A stretch of 64,000 nucleotides of DNA from Hymenobacter lucidus (GTDB lineage Bacteria > Bacteroidota > Bacteroidia > Cytophagales > Hymenobacteraceae): positions 62,001 through 126,000 of the forward strand of contig NZ_JAJADR010000003.1 in assembly GCF_020447265.1 (NCBI RefSeq). Direction: 5' to 3'. This document shows positions 63,025-64,000 of the stretch, in pieces. The position numbers and the translations under genes are program-made. The notes under the pieces are model-generated. The model searched no databases. It was not told the DNA's origin and saw only the letters and a program-made list of their open reading frames with translations. The stretch's first letter is position 1; the number at the start of each line of letters is the position of its first letter.

Positions 63025-63807
63025 TTAGATAAACACGCCGTTCAGAATGCCGGCCAGCCGGATACCGGCCTGCAGCAGCCGGTCTTCCACGGTGGGCAGG
63101 TGGGCCGGCACGTATTTATAGTCGAAAGTGGCGCTCTTCTCGGTTTCGGCATAGAGCTGCTGGCTGATGGTGTAGGACTCCCAGAGCCACTTGGTTATGT
63201 CGTCTTTCTGCCACTGCTGCACCTGCATGGGCGTGGGCTTGTCGAGCAGCACGGCCAGCTCGGAGTAGGTCATGCCCTCGTAGTCGAGCAGGCCACTGTC
63301 CCAGAGGCTGTGCAGGTTGGTGTCTTTGCCCTGGTACTTCACCGTAATGGCATTGCCGCCCTTGTCTTCGGCCCGGCTTACGTGCATGGGCTGGTGCACG
63401 TCGCCCACGATGTGCACTACAAACTTAAGGGCTACCAGCTTCTGTTCCTTGGTCTTAGAAGGGTCTTTCAAATCCTTCAGGTTCTGGTTCAGCGCCACGT
63501 AGGCGTTGGGGTCCTTCAAGTCCTTTACGAAAGCCGTATACTGGTCCATGGGCAAGCCCAGGGGCGTATTGATGAAGTGCCAGGGCCCGGTGCCTTCGTA
63601 CTCAGGGGCATTGCGCACTTCATCAGCCCAGCTGGCCGTCAGCGGAAACCGCTCGGGGCCCAGCAGCAGGGCAATCTGGTCTTTGGCCTTTTTGGTGAGG
63701 TGGTTTTCGGCAATCTTGGCTACTACCCGGTGGCCCTGCACACCCCAGGCCATGAGGCTAAAGGGCAAAACGCTCAGGCAAAACAGGGCAACACACTTTT
63801 TCAGCAT
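63025..63807 (-). CDS. S1/P1-type nuclease
   Basis: This 260-residue zinc-dependent nuclease or phosphodiesterase is exported: a signal peptide ends at LMAWG, and the mature N-terminal Trp is a zinc ligand in this family. Other ligands are in QGHRVVAKIAENHL, WADEVR, GPWHFINT, FVVHIVGDVHQPMHV and DTNLHSLWDSGL. It would degrade single-stranded nucleic acid in the periplasm or outside the cell. The ATG at 63807 is chosen over a TTG two codons upstream. Confidence 0.94.
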   Translation of the reverse strand: MLKKCVALFCLSVLPFSLMAWGVQGHRVVAKIAENHLTKKAKDQIALLLGPERFPLTASWADEVRNAPEYEGTGPWHFINTPLGLPMDQYTAFVKDLKDPNAYVALNQNLKDLKDPSKTKEQKLVALKFVVHIVGDVHQPMHVSRAEDKGGNAITVKYQGKDTNLHSLWDSGLLDYEGMTYSELAVLLDKPTPMQVQQWQKDDITKWLWESYTISQQLYAETEKSATFDYKYVPAHLPTVEDRLLQAGIRLAGILNGVFI

Positions 63808-63874
63808 AATCAAGGGAAAAGGGAAAGACGACTAGGTCGCCAGGAAAAGAATCAACAGCAAGTTGGGGAAACCA

Positions 63875-63882
63875 CAAAAGTA
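63875..63882 (-). promoter_or_regulatory. Likely -7 element (TACTTTTG) for the S1/P1 nuclease
   Basis: On the minus strand TACTTTTG fits TAnnTTTG and lies 67 bp before the start codon. No well-spaced upstream TTTG is seen. The last 118 bases of the window hold no recognisable feature. Confidence 0.5.
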
Positions 63883-64000
63883 GCACGAAAGCCAGAAATC
63901 CGCCCCTTGTGCAGGTTGCTCATTTTGGCTCCACCCCGAAAAGCCGGTTGGCAGCCAATAACCCGGAAAGCCCGCCCCGGTTGCACCGAAGCCGGCGCCA

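Noticed and set aside
1..64000. tRNA or rRNA genes
   Set aside because: No tRNA-like fold with a T-arm GTTCGA-type loop or rRNA-like sequence was recognised by eye; a covariance-model search would be needed to exclude one.

Overview
This window looks like chromosomal DNA of a high-G+C member of the Bacteroidota, most like Hymenobacter (Cytophagales). The grounds are type IX secretion sorting domains at the C-termini of two secreted proteins, promoters of the Bacteroidota type (TTTG, 19 bp, TAnnTTTG), few Shine-Dalgarno sequences, several TTG or GTG starts, and gene families typical of that group. The genus is inferred from gene content, not from a marker gene. No rRNA, tRNA, CRISPR array, transposase or prophage was recognised.

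Positions 1-12.9 kb hold a pectin-utilisation locus. It encodes a T9SS-secreted pectate lyase (3303-5015), a lipoprotein pectate lyase (7717-8895), a GH105 unsaturated uronyl hydrolase (9067-10995), a GH28 polygalacturonase (11001-12662), KduI and KduD for the hexuronate intermediates, a LacI-type regulator (2071-3093), a secreted protein of unknown function with a T9SS tail (6460-7500) and an MFS transporter. Four near-identical bipartite operators (1922, 3194, 7633, 12849) lie 86-187 bp upstream of kduD, the pectate lyase, the unknown secreted protein and the GH28 operon. All four point the same way relative to the downstream gene and probably define the local regulon.

Positions 13-21 kb carry a small cysteine-containing protein, a fused trehalose-phosphate synthase/phosphatase (OtsAB), a GH15 hydrolase facing it, a VTT-family membrane protein and a large exported protein of unknown function. 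An exact 42-bp tandem array of hairpins lies between the convergent otsAB and GH15 genes.

Positions 21-31 kb are mainly signalling: a multi-PAS histidine kinase, a CheB-CheR-PAS fusion, a divergent stand-alone CheB, a STAS protein and an MFS exporter. Positions 31-49 kb are housekeeping and accessory genes (ABC exporter, metalloprotease, PhzF, Fpg/MutM, two SDRs, TSUP and DHA2 transporters, LLM oxidoreductase, ankyrin protein, SBF-like transporter, dienelactone hydrolase, small lipoproteins). They are separated by dispersed intergenic inverted repeats, some with an internal terminator.

Positions 49-64 kb contain a GNAT-SDR pair divergent from a MocR regulator, a GH63/MGH1-like glycosidase, a low-G+C islet with a DUF3800 protein, a DUF4139 protein, a PAS histidine kinase with its response regulator, and an S1/P1 nuclease. 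The most unusual items are the pectin operator set with its unknown secreted target, the 42-bp hairpin array, the DUF3800 islet, the terminator-bearing dispersed repeats and a degenerate LigD-phosphoesterase-like protein.
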